From contig DIAJ01000004.1 in NCBI GenBank assembly GCA_002415785.1, positions 1-26,218 on the forward strand: a stretch of 26,218 nt of DNA, given 5' to 3'. The DNA comes from Flavobacteriales bacterium UBA5081. GTDB taxonomy: Bacteria; Bacteroidota; Bacteroidia; Flavobacteriales_E; Vicingaceae. The notes below the pieces were generated by a model that had not been told where the DNA came from, ran no database searches, and saw only the letters and a program-made list of their open reading frames with translations. A program made the translations under genes and the position numbers. Shown piece by piece: positions 7,660-15,941 of the stretch (within the stretch, counting starts at the first letter, position 1; each line of letters starts with the position of its first letter).

Positions 7660-7699
7660 TATCCGAAATAAAAATATTATTCGGATATTTGCATCCGAA
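7660..7699. promoter_or_regulatory. Three-half-site operator region in front of ric
   Basis: ATCCGAA occurs at 7661-7667 and 7693-7699, with its inverse TTCGGAT at 7680-7686. The outer left pair forms TATCCGAA/TTCGGATA with 12 bases between; the right pair forms TTCGGAT-6-ATCCGAA, a 20-bp dyad. The likely ric -7 element (GATATTTG, 7684-7691, one mismatch) lies inside the right dyad, so occupancy should block or reposition RNA polymerase. The regulator is unknown; a nitrosative-stress or Fe-S sensor is an inference from the target gene. Confidence 0.6.
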
Positions 7700-7736
7700 A
7701 AAAATGCGTCATATTGAATAAAATAAATAAAGCATT

Positions 7737-8468
7737 ATGGAAAATTTAAGTGAAACGAAAGTGAGCAAAATCGTTGCTCAAAACTATAAAACAGCCAAAG
7801 TATTTAGTAAATACGGTATTGATTTTTGTTGTAATGGTGGAATTCCGCTGAGTGAAGCATGTGAGCAAAATTCGGTAGATGTTAATCAAGTGGTGGAGGA
7901 AGTAAAAGAGGAGTTAGCAAAAGATGCTGAGGTAGACTACCGAAAAATGAAGCAAAGTGAATTGGTCGATTTAATTGTAAATAAACACCACAATTATGTT
8001 GAGGAAACGATTCCAATCTTACAAGCTTATTTGAATAAGTTATGTCAAGTTCACGGTGAGCGCCATCCGGAGTTATTTGAGGTAAAAGAATTGTTTGGAC
8101 AAACAGCAGGAGCACTAACCATGCACATGAAAAAAGAAGAATTAGTGCTTTTTCCATACATTGTAAAAATGGAGAAGGCTTTAGCGGCAGGTGAAGAATT
8201 TCCTATGCCAAACTTCGGTCATATCGATAATCCAATTAGCATGATGGAAGATGAGCATACCGAAGAAGGAGAGCGCTTGAGAAAGATTGCTTCAATTACT
8301 GATGGCTATACTTGTCCTCCCGACGGCTGCCAGACTTATCGCGTAGCTTATGCGGTTTTGGATGAATTTGAGAAAGACTTGCACAAGCACATTCATTTAG
8401 AAAACAACATTTTGTTCCCGAGAGCAAAAGAGGTTTTTGAACAAAACCAAACCGTAGCTGAACAGTAG
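7737..8468 (+). CDS. ric: Iron-sulfur cluster repair protein RIC (ScdA/YtfE)
   Basis: A di-iron protein of 243 residues that supports repair of Fe-S clusters damaged by nitric oxide or oxidants. Residues 1-60 are the ScdA N-terminal domain with the Cys31-Cys32 pair in FSKYGIDFCCNGG. The remainder is a hemerythrin-like four-helix domain with the expected histidines (HH near 83, the HGERHPE region, MHMKKEE, DEHTEEGE and HKHIHLENNILFPRA). It is the first gene of a four-gene run, 4 bases before the next start. Its promoter carries the ATCCGAA dyads. Confidence 0.93.
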   Translation: MENLSETKVSKIVAQNYKTAKVFSKYGIDFCCNGGIPLSEACEQNSVDVNQVVEEVKEELAKDAEVDYRKMKQSELVDLIVNKHHNYVEETIPILQAYLNKLCQVHGERHPELFEVKELFGQTAGALTMHMKKEELVLFPYIVKMEKALAAGEEFPMPNFGHIDNPISMMEDEHTEEGERLRKIASITDGYTCPPDGCQTYRVAYAVLDEFEKDLHKHIHLENNILFPRAKEVFEQNQTVAEQ

Positions 8469-8472
8469 TTTT

Positions 8473-10251
8473 ATGATGCACACTTTTCACATTCCGGTTA
8501 TGGGAATTGCATTTACCATTGATACTCCGCTAAAAGTGGCGCATCTTGGAATTGATTCCGCAGTTTCTATAATGGAAGATGAGTTATTAGAGGACGTAAG
8601 AAGGGTTTATGCAGAAAAAAATGCATTGCCCTTTTACCCTATTTCTAAGAAAGAAGACGATTTTAAAGCAAAAAGAGTTACTGCTTTTTTAAATCAAATG
8701 GACGATTTAGTTCAGCAAAAATTTGCTGCCTTTAAATCCTCTTGCACTTTAGCTGAAGCGAAAGATTACGTTGATTTATTGCCGGAAAAGTCGGAGTTGA
8801 AAACTACTTTTTATCAATTGCTGGCACAGGAAGGTGGAGAGGTTATAGCTATCCGCTTGATTCGTGAAAGAGCTGAGTTGGGTAGTGTGGACGTTAACAT
8901 AATGACGAAAGTAGATAAGGTCAATTATAAAAACGGTCAAAAACTAGATCGAATATACAATGACGCTCATGCCTCACTGAGAGGGTTTGCAAAGAGCAAG
9001 TTGAGATCGTCTTTAATTTTGTCGGCAGGCTTTAATCCGGCTTTGTATACCTACATGGCTACTTTTAGTGATTTTTATCCCAATTCTTTGGGACATTTTA
9101 AAAAGAGAATTGTCTTAAAGGTTAGCGATTATCGTTCAGCTTTAATTCAAAGTAAATTTCTAGCCAAAAAAGGCTTGTGGGTTTCAGAGTTTAGAGTGGA
9201 GTCAGGCTTAAACTGCGGTGGACATGCATTTGCTACTGAAGGTTTCCTAATGGGGCCCATTTTAGAAGAGTTTAAAAGCAATAAAAATGAATTAATTCAA
9301 TCAGTTCTTCCATTGTACTCCGATGCCTTAAAAGAAGCTGGTCGAATTTTCCCGGAAGTAAATCCACCCATTAAAATTACTGCCCAAGGCGGAGTGGGGA
9401 CTGCTGAAGAGCACGATTTTTTACTGAATCGTTATCAATTAGATGCAATTGGTTGGGGTTCTCCATTCTTATTAGTTCCGGAGGTAAGCTGTTTGGATGA
9501 AGATAGCCGTGAGCTGTTAAAAAACGCCCGAAAAGAAGATTTGTACTTGAGTGAAATTTCTCCTTTGGGAGTTCCTTTTAATAATATAAAAAACAACACC
9601 AAAGATCTTGAAAAAGAGTTGGCAATTCAAAAGGGAAAAGCCGGCAGCCCTTGTGTAAAAAAGTACTTGAGTTTTAATACAGAGTTTGGTGAGAAAGCCA
9701 TTTGTACTGCTTCAAGAAAGTATCAAAGTAAAAAAATAAAGGAAATCAATTCAACTGAACTCTCTGAAAGTAAAAAACAAGAGGCGATTGATAAAGTAAC
9801 GGAAAAGGCTTGTATTTGCACAGGTTTGGGAACTTCTTTCTTGCTTAACGAAGGAATCAGTACATACAAGGTGGGCGATGGAGTTTCTCTTTGCCCGGGT
9901 CCGAACATGGCTTACTTTGATCGTCAGTTGACATTAAAACAGATGATTGCGCATATTTACGGGAGGGAGAATGTACTCTCACAAGAGGAACGACCTCATG
10001 TATTTATCAAAGAGTTGTCGCTCTATGTCGATTATTTTAAGAATAAATTAAATGAGTTAAAGAGAAGCGAAAAAAGCCCGTCTTTGAGTAGCTTATATCA
10101 ATTTAAAAACAATTTACTAGAAGGAATATCTTACTATAAAAATCTCTTTAATGAAGTTTTAAACAATGAGAGTCAAGAGTTGAATCTACTTTTAAGTCAG
10201 TTGTTTGATGCAGAGAAAGAATTGAAGAAAGAAGCATTGATAATTAGTTAA
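8473..10251 (+). CDS. Unrecognised 592-residue cysteine-containing protein
   Basis: I do not recognise a named family. The protein has no signal peptide and no convincing membrane helix. The middle part (about residues 230-345) has Gly-rich segments, LNCGGHAFATEGFLMGP and ITAQGGVGTAEEHDFLL, that recall FMN-binding TIM barrels such as nitronate monooxygenase or the glutamate synthase alpha domain; this is a resemblance only. The second half holds cysteines in GSPCVKKYL, KAICTAS, CICTGLG and SLCPGPN, enough for an Fe-S cluster. A charged helical tail follows. Its position between ric and nadA, with short gaps (4 and 29 bases), suggests a role in Fe-S or redox chemistry. A second ATG at 8476 is equally possible. 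Confidence 0.8.
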   Translation: MMHTFHIPVMGIAFTIDTPLKVAHLGIDSAVSIMEDELLEDVRRVYAEKNALPFYPISKKEDDFKAKRVTAFLNQMDDLVQQKFAAFKSSCTLAEAKDYVDLLPEKSELKTTFYQLLAQEGGEVIAIRLIRERAELGSVDVNIMTKVDKVNYKNGQKLDRIYNDAHASLRGFAKSKLRSSLILSAGFNPALYTYMATFSDFYPNSLGHFKKRIVLKVSDYRSALIQSKFLAKKGLWVSEFRVESGLNCGGHAFATEGFLMGPILEEFKSNKNELIQSVLPLYSDALKEAGRIFPEVNPPIKITAQGGVGTAEEHDFLLNRYQLDAIGWGSPFLLVPEVSCLDEDSRELLKNARKEDLYLSEISPLGVPFNNIKNNTKDLEKELAIQKGKAGSPCVKKYLSFNTEFGEKAICTASRKYQSKKIKEINSTELSESKKQEAIDKVTEKACICTGLGTSFLLNEGISTYKVGDGVSLCPGPNMAYFDRQLTLKQMIAHIYGRENVLSQEERPHVFIKELSLYVDYFKNKLNELKRSEKSPSLSSLYQFKNNLLEGISYYKNLFNEVLNNESQELNLLLSQLFDAEKELKKEALIIS

Positions 10252-10280
10252 GAGAAAGAAACAATTAAAACTTTTTTGAA

Positions 10281-11213
10281 ATGAATAAAGCCGAATTAAT
10301 CAAAGAAATAACTAAACTTAAAATAGCTAAGAATGCGGTGGTTTTGGCGCATTATTATCAAGAAGAGGCAATACAAGAAGTTGCTGATTTTGTGGGCGAC
10401 AGTTTAGACTTATCACGAAGAGCAAGCGAAACAGATGCAGACATTATAGTGTTTGCCGGGGTTCATTTTATGGCAGAAACCGCTAAAATTTTAAATCCCA
10501 TTAGAAAAGTATTACTGCCTGATATGAACGCCGGCTGCTCTTTGGCTGATGGTTGTCCGCCGGAAGCTTTCAAAGCCTTTAAAGCTAAGTATCCAGACCA
10601 TTTAGTGGTAACTTACATTAATTGCAGTGCAGAAATAAAAAGCATGAGTGATTACGTCTGTACTTCCTCCAATGCTTTGTCAATAATCCAATCCATTCCA
10701 AAAAAGCAGCCCATCATCTTTGCCCCTGACAAAAATCTGGGTAGGTATTTGATTAAAAACAGCGGGCGAGAGATGGTGCTGTGGGATGGAAGCTGCATTG
10801 TTCATGAGGCCTTTAATGTAGAGAAGCTTTTTAATTTAAAGAAAAAGCATCCTAAAGCAGAAATAATTGCGCATCCTGAATGCAAAGAAGAGTTACTAAA
10901 GTTTGCTGACTTTGTTGGTTCCACTTCTAAGATGATTAAATACGTTTCTGAGTCAGCTGCCGAAGCGTTTTTAGTGGCTACTGAAGCAGGTATTTTGCAT
11001 CAGATGCAAAAAGAAATGCCTACAAAAAGCTTGATTCCGGTACCCATTGAGGAAGACAATAGTTGCGCCTGCAGTGAGTGTGCGTATATGAAAATGAATA
11101 GTTTAGAGAAGCTATATAATTGCTTACTGATGGAAAGTCCTGAAATTAAAATTGAAGAAGATTTACGTCAGTCGGCTTTAAAACCCATTGAGCGAATGTT
11201 ATCCTTTGCATGA
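10281..11213 (+). CDS. nadA: Quinolinate synthase NadA
   Basis: This [4Fe-4S] enzyme of 310 residues condenses iminoaspartate with dihydroxyacetone phosphate to quinolinate, the first pyridine of NAD synthesis. Visible features are AHYYQEEAIQEVADFVGDSL near residue 23, Cys86 in MNAGCSLADGC, Cys172 in WDGSCIVHEAF, and a C-terminal cysteine group 262-267 (SCACSEC) that supplies the third cluster ligand. The cluster is oxygen- and NO-sensitive, which fits its place behind the repair gene ric. The stop overlaps the nadB start. Confidence 0.95.
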   Translation: MNKAELIKEITKLKIAKNAVVLAHYYQEEAIQEVADFVGDSLDLSRRASETDADIIVFAGVHFMAETAKILNPIRKVLLPDMNAGCSLADGCPPEAFKAFKAKYPDHLVVTYINCSAEIKSMSDYVCTSSNALSIIQSIPKKQPIIFAPDKNLGRYLIKNSGREMVLWDGSCIVHEAFNVEKLFNLKKKHPKAEIIAHPECKEELLKFADFVGSTSKMIKYVSESAAEAFLVATEAGILHQMQKEMPTKSLIPVPIEEDNSCACSECAYMKMNSLEKLYNCLLMESPEIKIEEDLRQSALKPIERMLSFA

Positions 11214-12712
11214 TTATGCAGAAAGAATACGACATAGTTATTGTTGGTTCGGGAGTGGCGGCTCTTGCTTTTGCAAATTATATCTTGGAAGCAAAGTCCT
11301 CTTTTCGCATAGCGATATTGTCCAAAGGAGAGTTGCCAAATTGTAATACAGCCATAGCGCAGGGTGGAATTGCAGCGGTGACCAATTTTGAAGAAGATTC
11401 ATTTGAAGAACACATAGAAGACACTTTTCAAGCCGGAGGAAGAGTAGGTAAAATAGATGTTATACGTCGTGTGGTTTGCGATGCTCCGGCAAGATTGAAC
11501 GATTTGGTGCGTTGGGGTGTACCTTTTAACCGTCAGCAGGGTGTATTTCGGCTTCATCGTGAGGGCGGGCACTCCAAGCACCGGATTGTTCATTATTTAG
11601 ATCAGAGTGGAAAAGCTATTCACGAAAGCTTGTTAAATCGGCTACAGCAACATAACAAAATTGACTTTTTTGAGAATCATACTGCTGTGGATTTAATCAG
11701 ATCAAAAAATCAGTGTGCAGGACTCTTGACCTTAGATGAAAAAGAAAATTGGCTACAGTTTAAAGCAAATACTTTTGTTTTATGTGGCGGAGGTAGCGGA
11801 GCGCTTTTTGAGCAGACGACTAATTCAGCTTACTCAACAGCAGATTGCGTTGCTATGGCGAATAGGATTGGTTTAAACATTAGAGACTTTCACAAAACGC
11901 AATTTCATCCGACAGCTTTATCTTTAAAAAATCAGAACAAATTACCCTTGATATCTGAAGCTGTTCGAGGATTTGGAGCGCATTTGTTGAATCACAAAGG
12001 TGAGCGATTTGCTTTTAAGTACGATAGCCGTGGTGAACTTGCTGCAAGAGATGTATTAGCTGCTGCTATTTTTCAGGAAATGGAAAGTGAAAATGTAGAT
12101 CACCAATATTTAAGTCTGCAACATTTAGATCAAGAAGAATTAAAAACTCACTTTCCTTTTATTCATCGTACTTTGTTGAGTAATGATTTTAATCCGACGA
12201 GGGATTTAATTCCAATCGTACCTGTTGCACATTATCAGTGTGGAGGAATTGAAGTGAATGCCGAAGGGAGAACATCAATTGAGAATTTATTTGCTCTTGG
12301 AGAATGTGCATATACTGGTATGCACGGAAATAATCGCTTGGCATCTAATTCTTTGCTAGAAGCGGTTGCCTATGCCTATTATGCAGCGAATACTATTTTA
12401 AATAGCTCAATTATAAATGCTGCGAACTTAAGAGAATTGAAATTAGAAACTACTAGATATTCAGACAATGGAAAAGCCATGGTACTGATGGCGAGTCTGC
12501 AGTCGCTGATGACCAAAATGTTTCATCACAAAGACGACTTTGGTTTTCTTCAAACTGTTTCAACTGAGCTACTGAAGTTGAATAGTCTTTATGAAGATCT
12601 GAATCTTCAATCAAAATTAGCACAGGAACTACGCAACCGATTAGAACTGGCAGACATTTATTTGGAGTCGGTAATGAAAGAGGCGAGCAAGGACAACCTC
12701 TTTTATGCTTAA
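11210..12712 (+). CDS. nadB: L-aspartate oxidase NadB
   Basis: A flavoenzyme of 500 residues that oxidises L-aspartate to iminoaspartate and hands it to NadA. The N-terminal FAD site reads DIVIVGSGVAALAFA; AIAQGGIAAV, REGGHSKHRIVHYLDQSG and the late GECAYTGMHGNNRLASNSLLEA are family signatures, and a short helical C-terminal domain follows. The start is at the ATGA overlap with nadA; ATG at 11216 is a near alternative. nadC is not present in the window. A weak 6-bp hairpin (GCTTAA/TTAAGC, 12707-12722) overlaps the stop codon. Confidence 0.95.
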   Translation: MIMQKEYDIVIVGSGVAALAFANYILEAKSSFRIAILSKGELPNCNTAIAQGGIAAVTNFEEDSFEEHIEDTFQAGGRVGKIDVIRRVVCDAPARLNDLVRWGVPFNRQQGVFRLHREGGHSKHRIVHYLDQSGKAIHESLLNRLQQHNKIDFFENHTAVDLIRSKNQCAGLLTLDEKENWLQFKANTFVLCGGGSGALFEQTTNSAYSTADCVAMANRIGLNIRDFHKTQFHPTALSLKNQNKLPLISEAVRGFGAHLLNHKGERFAFKYDSRGELAARDVLAAAIFQEMESENVDHQYLSLQHLDQEELKTHFPFIHRTLLSNDFNPTRDLIPIVPVAHYQCGGIEVNAEGRTSIENLFALGECAYTGMHGNNRLASNSLLEAVAYAYYAANTILNSSIINAANLRELKLETTRYSDNGKAMVLMASLQSLMTKMFHHKDDFGFLQTVSTELLKLNSLYEDLNLQSKLAQELRNRLELADIYLESVMKEASKDNLFYA

Positions 12713-12757
12713 ATTCTTAAGCTTTGTGAACAATTAATTTGCTCTAAGAAATTTACT

Positions 12758-12765
12758 TAAGTTTG
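12758..12765 (+). promoter_or_regulatory. -7 box for the metal-handling cassette
   Basis: TAAGTTTG matches TAnnTTTG, with a TTTG at 12738-12741 16 bases upstream as a possible -33 element. Transcription would start near 12772, almost on the GTG start codon of the next gene, suggesting a leaderless or nearly leaderless message. Confidence 0.45.
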
Positions 12766-12770
12766 CATTG

Positions 12771-13181
12771 GTGATAATTTTACGCAAAATATTTGCTCTT
12801 GTAATCTTACTTGCTTTCTTAAGCAGCACGATTGGTATACAAGTATATAAACATTACTGTGGCGATTATTTAGCAGCAATAAGCTTGTTTCACGAAAGTA
12901 GTTGTGGTGACCAAGAAGAGGAAGAGAGTTGTAAAATGCAGTCTGAAAAGAACTGTTGTGAAGACGAATTTCAATTCTTTCAGGTCGACACTGATATTGC
13001 GAATCAATCTACCCAAAATCTAAGCCAAGAAAAACAATTTCTGAATGCTGTTTTGGTTTATCATCTATTTAAGCTTGAATTATCAAGCGATGAGTGTGTC
13101 GTTTTTAATTATGAGCCACCGCCCGAGCAACATAAAGTGCCAATTTACAAGCGACTAATGCGCTTAACCTATTACGGATAG
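12771..13181 (+). CDS. HYC_CC_PP-family protein
   Basis: A 136-residue protein with an N-terminal hydrophobic segment (about 8-25). It bears the three motifs that name the family: HYCGDYL near residue 28, a CC pair in KNCCEDE near 64, and EPPPEQ near 121. Several further cysteines in the acidic middle could bind a soft metal. Such genes are regularly found with HMA-domain proteins and TonB receptors, as here, so a role in copper or similar metal handling is inferred. The start is GTG at 12771 or TTG at 12768; no ATG is available upstream of the hydrophobic segment. Confidence 0.8.
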   Translation: MIILRKIFALVILLAFLSSTIGIQVYKHYCGDYLAAISLFHESSCGDQEEEESCKMQSEKNCCEDEFQFFQVDTDIANQSTQNLSQEKQFLNAVLVYHLFKLELSSDECVVFNYEPPPEQHKVPIYKRLMRLTYYG

Positions 13182-13259
13182 TTTCATCACTTCTCTTTAT
13201 TTGCCAATAAACCGGCAAGTTTTTACTCTATTTTTTAATTTAAATTATTCGTGATGAAA
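13182..13259 (+). promoter_or_regulatory. Inverted repeat enclosing the HMA gene leader
   Basis: TTTCATCAC at 13182-13190, directly after the stop of the HYC_CC_PP gene, is the exact inverse of GTGATGAAA at 13251-13259, which contains the ATG of the next gene. In mRNA this 9-bp pair would hide the start codon. Between the arms a small hairpin TTGCC/GGCAA (13201-13218) with a T run could act as a weak terminator. Confidence 0.35.
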
Positions 13260-13610
13260 TCGATATTAATAACATTATTAGCTGTTTTCACTTTCAGCCT
13301 TGCACAAGCACAAGAAAAAAGTGATAAAAAAATCTCAGAAAGTACCTTTCATGTTGATGGAGTTTGTAAAATGTGTAAAAAACGCATTGAAGATGCTGCA
13401 TTAAGAATTTCAGGTGTTAAGCTTGCTGAGTGGAATAAATCTACTAAAGAGCTTCGTGTGATTTATAAAAACACTAAAACTACCGAAGAAGAAATTCAAA
13501 AAGCAGTTTCAAACCGCGGTCATTCTACTGAGAAGCATGAAGCAGATACTTCTGCCTACAAACAGCTTCCCAACTGCTGTAAATACAAAGATGGAGTAGA
13601 TACTCATTAG
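13254..13610 (+). CDS. Secreted heavy-metal-associated (HMA) domain protein
   Basis: The product has 118 residues. A signal peptide (about 1-20, ending in AQAQ) directs it to the periplasm. An HMA ferredoxin-like domain follows, with the metal-binding CxxC in VDGVCKMCKKRIEDAA and the usual second half GVKLAEWNKSTKELRVIY. The C-terminus adds a CC pair in LPNCCKYKDG. HMA domains bind Cu(I) and similar ions, so this is probably a periplasmic metal carrier acting next to the TonB receptor encoded 23 bases downstream. GTG at 13251 is an alternative start one codon earlier. Confidence 0.87.
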   Translation: MKSILITLLAVFTFSLAQAQEKSDKKISESTFHVDGVCKMCKKRIEDAALRISGVKLAEWNKSTKELRVIYKNTKTTEEEIQKAVSNRGHSTEKHEADTSAYKQLPNCCKYKDGVDTH

Positions 13611-13633
13611 TACGAACTAAAAAGTATAAGTAA

Positions 13634-15901
13634 ATGAAAAAGTTAATAGGAGTATTGCTACTCCTGCTTTTTAGTGCTTTTTGGGTAAGTGCTCAGCAAA
13701 GTGTTAAAGGAGTAGTGGTTACTCAAAGTAAAAAAGGAAAGTTGGAGCCTATTCCATTTGCCAATGTGTATTGGATGAACTCAAATTACGGAACCAGCAC
13801 AGATTCAAATGGAACTTTTCAATTGGCGATTCCTGAAAATCCAACAAAGATTATTGCCAGTTTTGTGGGATTTGTTTCAGATACTCAATCGGTCAGTGAT
13901 TATGACAAGCCAATTTCATTTGAGTTGAAAAAATCTGTTGATTTAGAAACTGTTGAAGTTGAATATCGTCGAAAATCTACTGAGATTTCTTTCATCAATC
14001 CCATGAAAATGGAAAATATTTCTGAAAGAGAACTGTTTAAAGCTGCTTGCTGTAATTTGTCAGAAAGCTTTGAAACCAATCCATCGGTAGATGTGAACTT
14101 TACTGATGCAGTTACCGGAGCTAAGCAGATTAGAATGCTGGGACTGGACGGACCATATACTTTAATTAGCCGTGAGAACATGCCGGGGGTAAGAGGTTTA
14201 GGAAATGCTTATGGATTAGCATTTATTCCCGGCACTTGGATTAATTCTATTCAAGTGACAAAAGGAGTAGGTTCTGTGGTGAATGGATATGAAAGTATTG
14301 CAGGACAGATTAATACTGAATTACAAAAGCCTGAAGTAGGTGAGCAGTTGTTTTTTAATCTTTTTGCTAATCAAGCGGGAAGAATGGAAGTAAACTTTGT
14401 GAATACACATCAAGTTTCTGAAAAATGGGGAACTACTGTTTTACTTCATGGCAATGTAAGACCATGGGAAAAGGACGTTAATAATGACGGTTTTAGAGAC
14501 TTTCCACTTCAAGAGCAAATGAACTTCATGAACCGCTGGAAATATCAAGGAGACCAAGGTTTGATGGCGCAATTTGGTATTCATTATTTAAAAGATGATA
14601 AAGAAGGTGGGCAAACTGATCAAGTTGTTGCGGAAAAGAAAGCTGAAGATGTTAATTTCAAGCCCTATGAAATTGGTATTGAAACACAACGAGCGGAGAT
14701 ATTTGGAAAAATTGGTTATGTTTTTCCGGAATACAAGTATCGTAGCATGGGCTTGCAAATGTCGGGATTGTATCATGAGCAAAATTCATTTTATGGTAAT
14801 CGAAAATATGATGCAATTGAGCGCTCTTTGTATGCGAATTATATTTATCAATCCATTTTGTGGAATACTCAGCATAAGTTTAAAACCGGCTTGAGTTTTA
14901 TGTACGATGCCTATGATGAGAACTTAGATTCAATGAGTTTTAATCGGCAAGAAAGAGTACCGGGAGCTTTTTTTGAATACACTTATGAACCATCGCCAAA
15001 CTTTACATTAGTTGCAGGTCTTCGCGGAGATGCTCATAATATTTATGGAAATTACCTCACACCGCGATTACATTTAAGATGGGCTTATGATGAGCAAACT
15101 GTTTTTAGAGTCTTGGGAGGTAGTGGGTTCCGATCGGCAAATATATTTGCAGAAAGACAATCACTTTTGGCAAGTTCCAGAACTCTTGATTTGCTAGGCA
15201 CTAAAAACTTGCCTTACGGTTTAGAAGCAGAGAGGGCATGGAACGTTGGTTTTAATGTGACCAAAGACTTTCGCTTGGATTATAGAAATGGCTATTTAAG
15301 CTTAGATTTATATAGAACCGATTTTCAAAATCAAGTAGTAGTTGACTTAGATGAGAGCTCTCAAAGTGCACTCATTTACAATTTAGATGGTAAATCATAT
15401 TCCAATAGTGCTCAGTTTGAATTAAGTTACGAGCTGATTAAGTTTTTGAATATGCGTTTGGCATATCGCTGGATTGAAGTAAGAACTCAGTTTTTAAGTG
15501 GCGAACGTCAAAAACCGCTAACACCCAAGCATCGACTTTTTGCCAACTTAGCATACGAAACAAGAAAAAGTTTAAAAGGCGGTAATTGGACATTTGATTT
15601 AACTGCTCAGTGGTTAGGTCAGCAGCGAATCCCCAAAACAGACGACAAACCTTTGATGTTTCAAAGGGCAGAACAAGCTCCATCATTTGCGTTGCTTAAT
15701 ATGCAAGTAACAAAGAACTTTAACAAACGATGGGCGGTGTATGCAGGCATGGAAAATATTTTCGATTATCGCCAAGATCATCCGATTGTTGATGCTGAAA
15801 ACCCTTTTGGGAATAACTTTGATGCTTCATTGGTTTGGGGACCAATTTTTGGAAGAATGGTTTATGGAGGACTTCGATTTAGGATTCAAGAGGAAAAGTG
15901 A
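13634..15901 (+). CDS. TonB-dependent outer-membrane receptor
   Basis: An outer-membrane receptor of 755 residues. The order is signal peptide (1-20, ending VSAQ), carboxypeptidase-regulatory-like beta domain (about 22-105), plug domain (about 115-235, with LESIAGQIN-like GYESIAGQINTEL), and a 22-strand barrel to the end. A Cys-Cys pair in FKAACCNLSESFETN near the start of the plug is unusual for siderophore receptors and fits metal uptake. Together with the HMA and HYC_CC_PP genes it forms a likely metal-acquisition cassette; copper is the best guess, not shown. A terminator follows at 15910-15940. Confidence 0.93.
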   Translation: MKKLIGVLLLLLFSAFWVSAQQSVKGVVVTQSKKGKLEPIPFANVYWMNSNYGTSTDSNGTFQLAIPENPTKIIASFVGFVSDTQSVSDYDKPISFELKKSVDLETVEVEYRRKSTEISFINPMKMENISERELFKAACCNLSESFETNPSVDVNFTDAVTGAKQIRMLGLDGPYTLISRENMPGVRGLGNAYGLAFIPGTWINSIQVTKGVGSVVNGYESIAGQINTELQKPEVGEQLFFNLFANQAGRMEVNFVNTHQVSEKWGTTVLLHGNVRPWEKDVNNDGFRDFPLQEQMNFMNRWKYQGDQGLMAQFGIHYLKDDKEGGQTDQVVAEKKAEDVNFKPYEIGIETQRAEIFGKIGYVFPEYKYRSMGLQMSGLYHEQNSFYGNRKYDAIERSLYANYIYQSILWNTQHKFKTGLSFMYDAYDENLDSMSFNRQERVPGAFFEYTYEPSPNFTLVAGLRGDAHNIYGNYLTPRLHLRWAYDEQTVFRVLGGSGFRSANIFAERQSLLASSRTLDLLGTKNLPYGLEAERAWNVGFNVTKDFRLDYRNGYLSLDLYRTDFQNQVVVDLDESSQSALIYNLDGKSYSNSAQFELSYELIKFLNMRLAYRWIEVRTQFLSGERQKPLTPKHRLFANLAYETRKSLKGGNWTFDLTAQWLGQQRIPKTDDKPLMFQRAEQAPSFALLNMQVTKNFNKRWAVYAGMENIFDYRQDHPIVDAENPFGNNFDASLVWGPIFGRMVYGGLRFRIQEEK

Positions 15902-15909
15902 TAGTGAAG

Positions 15910-15940
15910 ATAGAGGGGCAATTTGCTCCTCTATTTTTTA
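15910..15940 (+). terminator. Rho-independent terminator after the TonB receptor
   Basis: An 11-bp stem (15910-15920 with 15924-15934, one G-T pair) with a 3-base loop is followed by six T. It ends just before the stop codon of the convergent gene at 15942. Confidence 0.82.
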
Positions 15941-15941
15941 A

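Noticed and set aside
14588..14894. Overlapping frames on both strands inside the TonB receptor gene
   Set aside because: Low-complexity shadow translations without promoters or recognisable domains; the receptor frame is continuous through this part.
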